A stretch of 36,691 nucleotides of DNA, from assembly GCA_028817435.1 (NCBI GenBank), contig JAPPPQ010000049.1, positions 1 through 36,691 on the forward strand. Reading direction: 5' to 3'. Source of the stretch: Deltaproteobacteria bacterium. Its GTDB lineage: Bacteria; Myxococcota_A; UBA9160; UBA6930. Made by a program: the position numbers and the translations under genes. The notes under the pieces are model-generated. The model was not told the DNA's origin and ran no database searches. It worked only from the letters and a program-made list of their open reading frames with translations. The stretch's first letter is position 1. Every line of letters starts with the position of its first letter. Shown here in pieces: positions 17,979 to 26,201 of this stretch.

Positions 17979-20456
17979 TCAGTCAAGAATGTCATGCAGG
18001 TTTTGACTGGCTTTCCAGATGGTTTGAATGTTCGATTTGACCTTTTTTGCCACATCGGATCGCTTGGCAAGGTCTTTGTGAATCGGAAGGAGCAGTTGCT
18101 TCCATCGGTCGCCGATATTGGGAAGTGTCGTATCCATGAAGGTGATGCGCGGGATTTGCCGCTGCACAATCTCGTGATTCAGGAGATACAGAAGATAGTA
18201 GGGAGTGATTCCGTATTCATTGTCCTTGTTTTCGACGCGCAGCAGAAGAAGTTCTCGGGTGTAAAGAGCATTGGTGTCACGAGGGGAAACCATAGCCACA
18301 GTCCCGTTGCGGTAGCTGCCGCGACGGACAAAAACGACATCTCCGGGAAGAATCTCATCCGTCTTGTTCCCCCGAATTCTGTCGTATTCGTGATCGGGAA
18401 TTCGAGAAACCGGATTGTGATAAAGAGTCAGATCTACGACATCGTCGACTCGAATGTAAGGAATATCTCCCAGCCCCTTGAATTGAGAGCGAGGAGATCC
18501 GTGTCCATCCCTCGCTGAAATAATGCCTTTGCTGATCAATTTCTCCATGGAGACAGGAGATGCACCGATGCTTTGGCACCTTTGGCGCGTGTCTCGAATC
18601 AACGATTGAGAGTAATATCGAGGAACCAGAATATCAGAATCAATGACATCCACCGAGCTTTTTGCGAATGCGTATTGATTCGCCTCGGATCGCGGATTGA
18701 GAATCTCGCTTTCGAGGCGTTCCGCATCATTCCATATCTCTGCGCTGGGCCTTCCATCAGAGCCTATGCGATAGAGGGGCTTCCCTTGGTGGTCATGGCC
18801 GATCTCTTCAACCACGCCCATCGTAATCCATTCCTGTTGGGGCCTGTTCTTTTGCAAAACCAACAAACAAGTCTTGGCGTTGCAATGCGGGCGGAAAGCG
18901 TTGTGAGAGAGGTCGACAATGGCAATGATATTGTTCGATTGGGTGATGAAATCCCGGACATACTGGCGAGATGGCGCATGAAAGACAGTCTCCGGCAAGA
19001 CGATTGCCATTCGCCCCCCGTCTTTGAGCAATTCAAGACACTTCTCTATGAAAAGAATGTAGGGATCTGTTGCTTGGACCTTGCTCGTCTGCGCCCACTT
19101 CTCACCCGATTTTGACCATTTGTGTCCGAGTTTGAATCGAGCGGAATCCTCCTCCAACACCTTGATTTTCGATCCGAAAGGAGGATTCGTGAGGATGACA
19201 TCAAACTGCTTCAGATGCCCATTCTCCACGAAGAGACTCTGGGCGCGATTGCCGAAATTGCCAGGTGAATGCAGGGCGTTTTCCTGGACAATTCCACTGC
19301 GCCCGTCTCCGGTAATGGCCATGTAGGCTTTTGCGATTTTCACGAGATCGGATTCTTTCTCGATTCCAAAGAAATTCCTCTGTGCAATATTTCGTTTCTC
19401 GTCTTCCAATGTGGCCCGAGAATACTTCTCGCTCTGTCCCATTTTCTCCCACACGCTTGCAAGAGCATAAATCAAAAATCCCCCAGATCCGCAAGCAGGG
19501 TCCAGGACTCGGTCCTTGATTTTTGGAGAAGCAAGGGAAACTGCAAGCCTCACGATGGGCCTCGGCGTGAAAAATTCTCCCTTCTCTCCGACGAACTTCG
19601 ATTCCGTAAAGACCTCGAAGGCATCTCCAACGACATCATTGTCCGTCTTCATCAAACTGAATGTTTGCAATTGGCCAACCACCCAAGCTACAGACTTGGG
19701 ATCCAAAGTGATCTTTTCATGCTTGTCGAATATCTCGTCTCCTTCCAATTCTCCCTTGACCTTTTCAAACAAGGAATCAATCCGCCTCTTGACTTCACGG
19801 GGGCTTTCTCCCGTGCCCGCTCGAAATTCCGGCAATTGATCCGGATAAAACCTCTCATCCATGATCTTGGAAAAGATCAGACGAATCATTTCAACTCCCA
19901 ACCGCTCTCTGCGGCTGATATTTGTATTGGAATACAAAGTTCTCAAGATTCGCCGAAATATCAATTTCAGATTTTCGGCCTTACGAAGATTCTTCTTGCT
20001 CAATTTTCCAATATCTTCAATTCGCATTCCAGCAACGGGAATGTCAAAAAGAATGTCATCCCGGATGGCGCCCGTATTCGGGTTCTTGTGGAAATATGCA
20101 ATGTCTGATCCATTCGTCCAAATTCCCCACAAAGAGGAAGTGGCTGACATATAGCTTTTCAATTGCCCAATTCCGGTGCTCTCCTTTTTGGGAGTGTTGG
20201 GAGCCTTGCACTCAATGATTCCGAGGATATGCCGGCTTTGGTCTCGCGCCGCCTCCAGCGGGTTCTTGTAAATCACCAAGTCCATCTTTTCGCCACGCTT
20301 GGATCCCCTATAGACGGGGACCTCAATGTCCATTTGAGCTGTGTCGTAGCCATAGTCCTGGTGGAGGTATTTCTCGAATTCCTGACGGACAGACTCCTCC
20401 GGCTTCCCGAGATCCACAACCTTCCCGGTAGCGAAGTCTTGCCCCTTTTGGCGCAT
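17979..20456 (-). CDS. Single-chain restriction-modification enzyme (nuclease + N6-adenine methylase + specificity domain)
   Basis: An 825-residue fusion with type I-derived parts. Residues 1-130 are an HsdR-type nuclease: Asp59 (MDLVIY), Glu82 and Lys84 (IIECK), and the associated QxxxY (Gln98, Tyr102). Residues about 160-560 are an HsdM-like methylase, with motif I DPACGSGG (319-326) and motif IV NPPF (424-427). Residues about 600-825 resemble one HsdS target-recognition half (GLGDIPYIRVDDVVD, then PNIGDRWKQLLLPI). No ATP-dependent helicase domain is present, so cleavage would be type IIG-like. The region is visibly AT-richer than its neighbours (roughly half G+C), a sign of transfer. It is a lone gene, 86 nt beyond prfA and 53 nt beyond pgeF. 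Whether the nuclease is active cannot be judged here. Confidence 0.85.
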   Translation of the reverse strand: MRQKGQDFATGKVVDLGKPEESVRQEFEKYLHQDYGYDTAQMDIEVPVYRGSKRGEKMDLVIYKNPLEAARDQSRHILGIIECKAPNTPKKESTGIGQLKSYMSATSSLWGIWTNGSDIAYFHKNPNTGAIRDDILFDIPVAGMRIEDIGKLSKKNLRKAENLKLIFRRILRTLYSNTNISRRERLGVEMIRLIFSKIMDERFYPDQLPEFRAGTGESPREVKRRIDSLFEKVKGELEGDEIFDKHEKITLDPKSVAWVVGQLQTFSLMKTDNDVVGDAFEVFTESKFVGEKGEFFTPRPIVRLAVSLASPKIKDRVLDPACGSGGFLIYALASVWEKMGQSEKYSRATLEDEKRNIAQRNFFGIEKESDLVKIAKAYMAITGDGRSGIVQENALHSPGNFGNRAQSLFVENGHLKQFDVILTNPPFGSKIKVLEEDSARFKLGHKWSKSGEKWAQTSKVQATDPYILFIEKCLELLKDGGRMAIVLPETVFHAPSRQYVRDFITQSNNIIAIVDLSHNAFRPHCNAKTCLLVLQKNRPQQEWITMGVVEEIGHDHQGKPLYRIGSDGRPSAEIWNDAERLESEILNPRSEANQYAFAKSSVDVIDSDILVPRYYSQSLIRDTRQRCQSIGASPVSMEKLISKGIISARDGHGSPRSQFKGLGDIPYIRVDDVVDLTLYHNPVSRIPDHEYDRIRGNKTDEILPGDVVFVRRGSYRNGTVAMVSPRDTNALYTRELLLLRVENKDNEYGITPYYLLYLLNHEIVQRQIPRITFMDTTLPNIGDRWKQLLLPIHKDLAKRSDVAKKVKSNIQTIWKASQNLHDILD

Positions 20457-20509
20457 ACCCTGTCACCCCCTGTGGCTCAGCGCGGTTGCGAATTCTCCCA
20501 CAAATCACA

Positions 20510-21358
20510 CTAGGGGGCAACCCTGCCTCCCCGTGGGGAAACAGGGACCGCAATCCAGTGGAGCATGCGGCCGGATTGGGGGCCGTCGCGGCGGTAGCTG
20601 GCGAAGTGGGGGGCGCAACGGGTGCAGGGGTGGGGGATGGTGGTGATGTGGGCGGCGGGGAGGCCGGCGCGGGTGAGGCGGTGTTGCGCCACTGCGCCGA
20701 GATTGAGGAGGAAGTGGCCGGGGCGGGTGGGGCGCAGGGCGTTGGGGGGGGCGAGTTGTGGGGATGGGGGGGCGGGGGAATCGAAGAGGGCGGTGAGGAC
20801 GGGGGCGTCCACTTCGTAGCAGCAGGGGCCGATGTGCGGGCCGATGGCAGCGCAGAGCGCGGACCGGGGCGCGGCGCGGCGCAGGGCGGCGACGGCTGCT
20901 TCGATGACACCGGCGGCGAGTCCGCGCCAGCCTGCGTGAATGGCGGCGACAGCCGGCGCGGCGGTGGGCGTTGCGGCGGCGGGCGTTGCACCGGCGGGCG
21001 TTGCGGCGGCGGTGGGTGCGAGGGCGGCGAGCAGGATTGGCACGCAGTCGGCGGTTACCACGCCGATGGTTACGCCGGGGTGGGTTGCGTAGAGGGCGTC
21101 GGCTTCGCGCGGGGCTTCGGTGCGGTGCGGAGGGCGCGGCGTTTCTCCCGCCGGCTGCGAGAGTGCTGCGCCCGCCGGGCCGTCGGCGCACAGCACGCGT
21201 GCGCCGTGCACTTGCGCGGCGCGGCGGACGCCGGGCGGCTCGGCGCTGCCGCGCATGCCGAAGCCGTGGGGCACGGCGGCGCGTTCGAGATTCGCGGCGC
21301 GCAAAAATCCCGCGCCCTGCCCCGCTGCGCTGCCGCGCGTTTGGCGCGCGCGGGTCAC
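20510..21358 (-). CDS. pgeF: Multicopper oxidase-like laccase-domain protein (YfiH/PgeF)
   Basis: A 282-residue member of the YfiH/PgeF (COG1496) family, described as a polyphenol oxidase or purine-nucleoside enzyme and, in E. coli, as a peptidoglycan-editing factor. The zinc/copper-site motifs are in order: RAAQVHGARV, VVTADCVPILL, AAIHAGWRG and IGPHIGPCCYEV, with the C-terminal FASYRRDG. It starts with GTG at 21358, overlapping the rluD stop by 4 nt, a common pairing. The loop between the Cys and His motifs is lengthened by a TPAxA repeat encoded by a 15-bp tandem repeat. The family usually runs 240-260 residues, so this is slightly long. Confidence 0.9.
   Translation of the reverse strand: MTRARQTRGSAAGQGAGFLRAANLERAAVPHGFGMRGSAEPPGVRRAAQVHGARVLCADGPAGAALSQPAGETPRPPHRTEAPREADALYATHPGVTIGVVTADCVPILLAALAPTAAATPAGATPAAATPTAAPAVAAIHAGWRGLAAGVIEAAVAALRRAAPRSALCAAIGPHIGPCCYEVDAPVLTALFDSPAPPSPQLAPPNALRPTRPGHFLLNLGAVAQHRLTRAGLPAAHITTIPHPCTRCAPHFASYRRDGPQSGRMLHWIAVPVSPRGGRVAP
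20964..21008 (-). repeat. 15-bp x 3 tandem repeat in pgeF
   Basis: Three 15-bp units (gtgggcgttgcggcg, gcgggcgttgcaccg, gcgggcgttgcggcg on the plus strand), plus a diverged fourth, encode a five-residue TPAAA/TPAGA repeat. It lies between the metal-site motifs DCVPILL and HAGWRG. The whole-codon period means that slippage changes loop length without breaking the frame. Confidence 0.8.
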
Positions 21359-22335
21359 GCGGCTCCTTCGGCAGCATCGAGGGCGGTTTTGATGTGGCGC
21401 AGGTCGGCGGGCAGCGGCGCTTGGAAGTGCAGCCGCTCGCCGCTCACGGGATGCGTGAAAGCAAGCGCCGCGGCGTGCAGCGCGGGGCGATTGAGCGCGC
21501 GCATAGCGTCCGCCGCGCGCGCGTGATTCCGCGCGTGCGGCTGCGGACTGGCCGCGGGGGGTGTGCGGCGGGCGCGGCCGTAGGTGGCGTCGCCCACAAT
21601 GGGGAGGCCGGCGCAGGCGAGGTGGACGCGAATTTGGTGGGTGCGGCCGGTTTCGGGGCGCACTTCCAGTTGCGAAACAGCGCTTGCGGGCCAGCGCTGC
21701 GCGAGAGTCCAGCGCGTTGTGGCGGGGCGGCCGCGGCGGGCGGCCACAGACATACGCTTGCGGTCCCGGGGGTGGCGGCCGATGGCGCGGGACACGCGGC
21801 CGCAACCGGCGGTGGGGAGGCCGCGCACAAAGGCGCAATACACGCGCGCAATGCTGTGGTCGCGGAACTGCTGCGAAAGCGCCAGGTGCGCGGCGTCGTT
21901 CTTGGCCGCCACCAGCACGCCAGAGGTGCCGCGATCCAGCCGGTGCACAATGCCGGGGCGCAGCGCGCCGCCAATGCCGGCGAGATCGCCGCAGTGGTGC
22001 AACAGCGCGTTTACCAAAGTGCCGCGCGGGTGGCCCGGCGCGGGGTGCACCACCAGGCCGGGCGGTTTGTCAATCACAATCAGCGCGGCGTCTTCGTGCA
22101 GAATGCAAAGCGGAATGGCCTCGGGCTCGGCGCAAATGGGCGCGGGATCGGGAGGCTCGGCGCTCAGCAAATCGCCCGCGGCAATGCGCTCGGCCGCGCG
22201 GGCGGCGCAGCCGTTGCGCTGAACCCGGCCGGCCTCAATCCAGCGCTGCACCTGCGAGCGCGGCGCGCCGCAAAGCGCCGCCAGCGCCCGGTCCAGGCGC
22301 AACCCCGCTTCGGATTCACCGGCGGCAAAACGCAT
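21355..22335 (-). CDS. rluD: 23S rRNA pseudouridine synthase, RluD family
   Basis: A 326-residue RluA/RluD-type enzyme. The N-terminal S4 RNA-binding domain covers about 1-65 (RLDRALAALCGAPRSQVQRWIEAGRVQRNG). The catalytic core has HRLDRGTSGVLVAAK with the catalytic Asp, then VRPETGRTHQIRVHL and GDATYG. Family members isomerise uridines in helix 69 of 23S rRNA (RluD) or related sites. RluD is the best match because of the S4 domain and the pgeF pairing. An Ala/Arg/His-rich insertion follows GDATYG. The ATG at 22335 shares one base with the upstream stop. Confidence 0.92.
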   Translation of the reverse strand: MRFAAGESEAGLRLDRALAALCGAPRSQVQRWIEAGRVQRNGCAARAAERIAAGDLLSAEPPDPAPICAEPEAIPLCILHEDAALIVIDKPPGLVVHPAPGHPRGTLVNALLHHCGDLAGIGGALRPGIVHRLDRGTSGVLVAAKNDAAHLALSQQFRDHSIARVYCAFVRGLPTAGCGRVSRAIGRHPRDRKRMSVAARRGRPATTRWTLAQRWPASAVSQLEVRPETGRTHQIRVHLACAGLPIVGDATYGRARRTPPAASPQPHARNHARAADAMRALNRPALHAAALAFTHPVSGERLHFQAPLPADLRHIKTALDAAEGAA

Positions 22336-22979
22336 CAGCGCCGCTGCAGGGGGAGATTCTGCTGCCGCGTCTGCATCATGCGATCCATGAAGCCGCCGAC
22401 AATGCGCTTCGGATCCAGCCCCACGCAGCGCGCGTAGGAAATCACGAAGCCGCGCACATACACCTCTGCGGGCAGATACTCAAAGCGCTCCTCTTCAATG
22501 CAGCGCAGATAGGTGGGGTTGATCTTGGTGGAATCGGCAATCTGGTCAATCTCAATGCCCCGGGCGCAGCGGCGGCGGCGCAGCAGTTCGCCGCCCTCGG
22601 CGTCGCCGTCGTCCTCCTCTTCGGCGGCGGCGTGCGCGGGGGCCGAGTCGGGCCGGGGCTGCGGCGGCGCGCCAATGCCCTCGAACTCCAGCGCCACATC
22701 CACCGGCTCCGGCGCGGCGGGGCCGGCGCCAGCGGCGTCGCCCAGCTCGGCATCGTAAATGGCGCGCGCGCCGGTATCAGAGAGCACGCGATATGCCTCG
22801 CCAATGCGCCTGCGAATCTCCTCCAGCTCTTCCTCATCGTAAATGGAGTAAGCGGCCAGCGAATCCCCGGAATAGGCGGCGGCGGCGAGCCGGTAGCTGC
22901 GCTCCACCTCTTCGGGGCCGGCGTCGCGGCGCAGCTCCAGCACCTCGTAGTGAGTCTTGCCCTCGAAGAAATCGCTCAT
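22335..22979 (-). CDS. Degenerate J-domain / RodZ-like HTH fusion protein
   Basis: A 214-residue protein. Residues 8-78 have a J-domain pattern (HYEVLELRRDAGPEEVERSY ... IGEAYRVLSDTGARAIYD), but the HPD motif needed to stimulate Hsp70 is missing; YSGDS stands in that place. Residues about 80-130 are an acidic, low-complexity linker. Residues about 140-200 match the RodZ-type helix-turn-helix (GIEIDQIADSTKINPTYLRC, EVYVRGFVISYARCVGLDP). Unlike RodZ it has no membrane segment. The 4-nt overlap with the upstream MinD/FleN-like ATPase and the 1-nt overlap with rluD imply co-translation. A cell-shape or cell-pole role is possible but unproved. Confidence 0.8.
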   Translation of the reverse strand: MSDFFEGKTHYEVLELRRDAGPEEVERSYRLAAAAYSGDSLAAYSIYDEEELEEIRRRIGEAYRVLSDTGARAIYDAELGDAAGAGPAAPEPVDVALEFEGIGAPPQPRPDSAPAHAAAEEEDDGDAEGGELLRRRRCARGIEIDQIADSTKINPTYLRCIEEERFEYLPAEVYVRGFVISYARCVGLDPKRIVGGFMDRMMQTRQQNLPLQRR

Positions 22980-23923
22980 GCGCCCGTTTCTCCGGCGTGG
23001 GCCAGCGGCGCGGGCCGCACGGGTTTGGTGGCGGGACGCTCGTCCGGCGCGTCTCCCAGCTTGCGCGCAATGCGCTTCAGGCAGGTGGCGGCGGCGCTGT
23101 CGGGGTGCAAATCGAGCAGCGGCTTTCTGCGGCGAATCGCGTCGCGCACGGCGTCGTCCCGGTTGATGTAGCCAATGTAATCGGCCTCAATGCCAAAGCG
23201 GCTCTGGCACATTTTGCGCACCTGGAAGCCCAGGGTCACATCTTCGGGGCCTTCAATCTCGTTCACCACCAGGCGCGGGCGAAATTGGCGCAGACTCTCT
23301 TCGGCGCGCCGGGCGTCTTCCGGATCCATTTGGCGCAGCACCGCGAGCAATTGCGGCGGCGTGCGAATGCCGTGCTCGTTGCGCGGATCCATGGCCTCGC
23401 GGACGCGCTCGCGGGGCTCAATCTTCTGCACCGCCTGCTCCATGTGGCGGTAAAGGGCGGCGCGCAAAAAAGCGTAGGCGTTCTCCATGGAAGAGGGCTC
23501 CGGGTGAAACACCAGCAAACCGCCTTCGCCGGCCAAAAAGTAATCCACCGTGGCGGTGTGCGCGCCCGCGCCGCAATCCATGAGCACGAAGTCGCAGGGC
23601 AACTGGCGCAGGCTCTGCAGCAAAATGCTGCGCTGCTTGGCGGCGGGAGACTCGGTGGCCAGCGGGGCGTGGGTGGCGGCGAGCAAATCCAGCTCGGGAA
23701 TGCCGGTGGCGGTGATGAGCCGCGCCGCATCGCTCACGCGCCCGGACACAAAGTCGGCCAGGCTCACCGCGGGCAACGGCACGCCGAGCCAGGTGTGCAG
23801 GTTGGCGCCCTCCACATCCGTATCTACGGCGACCACACGGCGGCCTTCCCGGGCCAGCGCCAGCGCCAGGTTTGCGGTCACAAAGGTCTTGCCCACTCCG
23901 CCCTTGCCCCCGCCAATGGCGAT
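22976..23923 (-). CDS. MinD/FleN-like ParA-family ATPase lacking a canonical start codon
   Basis: A P-loop ATPase of the MinD/ParA/FleN group. The deviant Walker A GGGKGGVGKT is encoded at about 23914-23885. DTDVEGANLHTWLGVP and LMDCGAGAHTATVDYFLAGE follow, then PEPSSMENAYAFLRAALYR, typical of FleN-like proteins. The only GTG (23896) lies inside Walker A and would delete the signature lysine. Upstream the same frame is open to the HNH gene's TAG at 23993 and has no ATG, GTG or TTG. The limit given is a possible AUC start at 23923; AUU at 23917 is another option. Downstream it overlaps the J/HTH gene by 4 nt. Possible explanations are a rare start codon, a damaged start, a sequence error or readthrough of the HNH stop. 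Confidence 0.7.
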   Translation of the reverse strand: MAIGGGKGGVGKTFVTANLALALAREGRRVVAVDTDVEGANLHTWLGVPLPAVSLADFVSGRVSDAARLITATGIPELDLLAATHAPLATESPAAKQRSILLQSLRQLPCDFVLMDCGAGAHTATVDYFLAGEGGLLVFHPEPSSMENAYAFLRAALYRHMEQAVQKIEPRERVREAMDPRNEHGIRTPPQLLAVLRQMDPEDARRAEESLRQFRPRLVVNEIEGPEDVTLGFQVRKMCQSRFGIEADYIGYINRDDAVRDAIRRRKPLLDLHPDSAAATCLKRIARKLGDAPDERPATKPVRPAPLAHAGETGA

Positions 23924-23992
23924 GAGGCGCGGCGCCTGGAGCGGCCGGGGTGCGCTCTTCGTGGCTTCGCTCCAGTAGGCCGAGGAGCGCGG

Positions 23993-24592
23993 CTACTCGG
24001 CCAGTTCCGCGTTCCAGTAGGAGGCGTCCACGATGGACAGGAACGGCCGCCACTCCTTGTAGCGGACGCTCGACAACATGAGGTTCATGAGCGGCGTCCA
24101 GCGCGGCCGCTCCGGGCGCTTGCGAAGGCGGAGCCGGGCCTGCTTCGGCGTGCGCCCGCCCTTGCGGCGGTTGCAGTCCAGGCAGCTCGTCACCACATTC
24201 TCCCAGGTGCTGCGCCCGCCCTGCGCGCGCGGCACCACATGGTCCAGGTTCAGCTCCGAGCGGCGCGGCTTGATGCCGCAGTATTGGCACTGGAAGTTGT
24301 CCCGCGCCATCAGGTTGATGCGGCTGAAGCGCACATGGCGCCTGGGCAGCCGGTCAAAGGCCACCAGCACCACCACCCGGGGCACCAATATGCTGCGCCC
24401 TTCGGCCAGGCCAATGGCCTCGGCATCCCGGGCCACGGCCAGCGCGCTCCACTGCTCGAAGTTGAAGGTGCGATACTGCTCGTCCACCGCCCGCGCAATG
24501 CCCTGGTAGAGCAGGGCAAAAGCGCGCCGCACCGATGTCACATGGATCGGCAGGTAGGAGCGGTTCAGGACCAGGACGCTGGAATTCAGCAT
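23993..24592 (-). CDS. HNH endonuclease family protein
   Basis: A 199-residue protein of the widespread bacterial HNH family that begins LNRSYLPIHVTSVRRAFALLYQGIA. The zinc-bound HNH motif covers CQYCG ... LNLDHVVPRAQGG ... WENVVTSCLDCNRRKG, with two CxxC pairs. A basic segment follows (QARLRLRKRPERPRW). The cellular role of this stand-alone family is not established; it is not linked here to phage genes. The ATG at 24592 is preferred to an upstream in-frame TTG at 24634, which lies 5' of the conserved start and overlaps the selA end. Its TAG stop is in the same frame as the downstream ATPase gene. Confidence 0.85.
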   Translation of the reverse strand: MLNSSVLVLNRSYLPIHVTSVRRAFALLYQGIARAVDEQYRTFNFEQWSALAVARDAEAIGLAEGRSILVPRVVVLVAFDRLPRRHVRFSRINLMARDNFQCQYCGIKPRRSELNLDHVVPRAQGGRSTWENVVTSCLDCNRRKGGRTPKQARLRLRKRPERPRWTPLMNLMLSSVRYKEWRPFLSIVDASYWNAELAE

Positions 24593-24630
24593 GATTCGGC
24601 GGACGAGCCTACACGATGCCCCCGCCGCAT

Positions 24631-26025
24631 TCAATTGAGGCGCAGGGAAGAGACGGCGGCGCGCAGGGCGGCGGCAATGCGCTCTTCATCGCCGGGGAGC
24701 AGGGTGCGCGCGTCGAGCAGCACTGCGCCCTCTGCCAGCCGCGCAATGACCGGCGGCCTGCCACGCCGCAGCGCCGCCGCCAGCCGCCCCGCGCCGCCGC
24801 CACGGCCGCCGCCGGGGCGCAGCCGCACGGCAAAGCTCGGCAAATCGAAGCCCGGCAGCGAGCCGCCGCCCGCCGGGGCGCGGGTCTCCGCCACATCCAC
24901 CGCAAGGCCCTGCGCCTCCCCGGCCAGACGGGCCGCCAGCGCCTGCGCCCGCCCTGCCACCCGGGCGGCGGGGGCGAGAAGCTGCGCCAGCACCGGAAGC
25001 TCCGCGCGCCGCCCCTCGGCCAAAGCGCGCAAAGTCCAATCCAGCGCGGCCAGCGGCAACTTGCCCAAACGCAGCGCCCTGGCCAGCGGATGACGGCGCA
25101 AACGCCGGGCTACTTCCGCCTCCCGCGCCAAAATAAGGCCGGCCTGGGGGCCGCCCAGCAGCTTGTCTCCCGAAAAGCAGAGCACATCTGCCCCGCCCGT
25201 CAGCCGCGCCGGGGCGAAAGATTCGGCGGGCAGGCCCTCGGCGCGCAGATCCACCAGCGTGCCGCTGCCCAAATCTTCCACCACCGGAATGCGGGGGCGG
25301 GATTGCCGGGCCAGCCGGGCCAGCTCGGGCAGCGGCACTTCGGCCACAAAGCCGCGCTGCTCGAAGTTGGAGCGATGCACCTTCAGCAGCGCGCCGGTAT
25401 CCGGGCCAATGGCCTGCGCGTAATCGCGCAAGTGCGTGCGGTTGGTGGCGCCCACCTCTACCAGCCGCACGCCGGCCTGGGCGGCAATTTCGCCCACGCG
25501 AAACTCGCCGCCAATCTCCACCAGCTCGCCCCGCGAGACCACCACCTGGCGCCCCCCGGCCAGCCCGGCCAGGCACAGCAGCAGCGCCGCCGCGTTGTTG
25601 TTGACGGCCAAAGCGCCCCTCGCGCCGGAAAGCGCGCAGAGCAGCGCCTCCACGGCGGCCAGGCGCTGCCCGCGCCCGCCGGATTCCAGGTCCAGCTCCA
25701 CATCCGAGTAATGGGCCGCCGCCTGCGCCGCCGCCTGGGCCGCGCCGGGGGCCAGCGGCGCGCGGCCCAAATTGGTGTGCAGCACCACGCCGGTGGCATT
25801 GACCACCGGGGCCGGACGGGGCCGCGCCAGGGCCAGGGCGTGGGCGCGGGCACGGGCGGCCAGATTGGGGGCCGCCTCTCCCGCCTCCAGAGCGCGGCGG
25901 GCCTCGGCCACGGCGGCGCGGGCCGCCTGGCGCAGCGCCCAATCCGGGGCGGCGGGAAGCTCCGCCGCCAGCGCCTGGGCCAGCCGCGCAACCTGCGGCA
26001 GCCCCCGGCGCGCATCTCCGCTCAC
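24631..26025 (-). CDS. selA: L-seryl-tRNA(Sec) selenium transferase SelA
   Basis: A 464-residue PLP enzyme that converts seryl-tRNA(Sec) to selenocysteyl-tRNA(Sec). Key segments are NATGVVLHTNLGRAPL, VNNNAAALLLCLAGLAGG, SRGELVEIGGEFRV, KVHRSNFEQRGF and the PLP lysine Lys288 in CFSGDKLLGGPQAG. The length matches the family (about 463). GTG at 26025 gives this length. A further in-frame extension to 26157 exists, but it enters the RNase E/G leader region and is not conserved-looking. selB and selC are not adjacent in this window. Confidence 0.95.
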   Translation of the reverse strand: MSGDARRGLPQVARLAQALAAELPAAPDWALRQAARAAVAEARRALEAGEAAPNLAARARAHALALARPRPAPVVNATGVVLHTNLGRAPLAPGAAQAAAQAAAHYSDVELDLESGGRGQRLAAVEALLCALSGARGALAVNNNAAALLLCLAGLAGGRQVVVSRGELVEIGGEFRVGEIAAQAGVRLVEVGATNRTHLRDYAQAIGPDTGALLKVHRSNFEQRGFVAEVPLPELARLARQSRPRIPVVEDLGSGTLVDLRAEGLPAESFAPARLTGGADVLCFSGDKLLGGPQAGLILAREAEVARRLRRHPLARALRLGKLPLAALDWTLRALAEGRRAELPVLAQLLAPAARVAGRAQALAARLAGEAQGLAVDVAETRAPAGGGSLPGFDLPSFAVRLRPGGGRGGGAGRLAAALRRGRPPVIARLAEGAVLLDARTLLPGDEERIAAALRAAVSSLRLN

Positions 26026-26201
26026 TTGCGCTCTGCCCCACAATCCACAATGCTCTCCCCTGCTGGTTTTCCGGCCAGACTTGGCCCCCCCTGGCAGTGT
26101 GCCGGAGGAGATGGGCTTCTCAACGAACTCTAACGATCCGGGCCGATACTCCGACAAACCCTTTTGATCTCCCGGATTTGGCCTGCACGAACCGGGCGGG
26201 A

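Noticed and set aside
23993-23995. UAG read as pyrrolysine joining HNH and ATPase
   Set aside because: No Pyl genes are visible, the HNH protein looks complete at this stop, and the linker has no recognisable fold. A rare or lost start is simpler.
26026-26157. Upstream extension of selA
   Set aside because: The added residues are not SelA-like, and the GTG at 26025 gives the normal family length.
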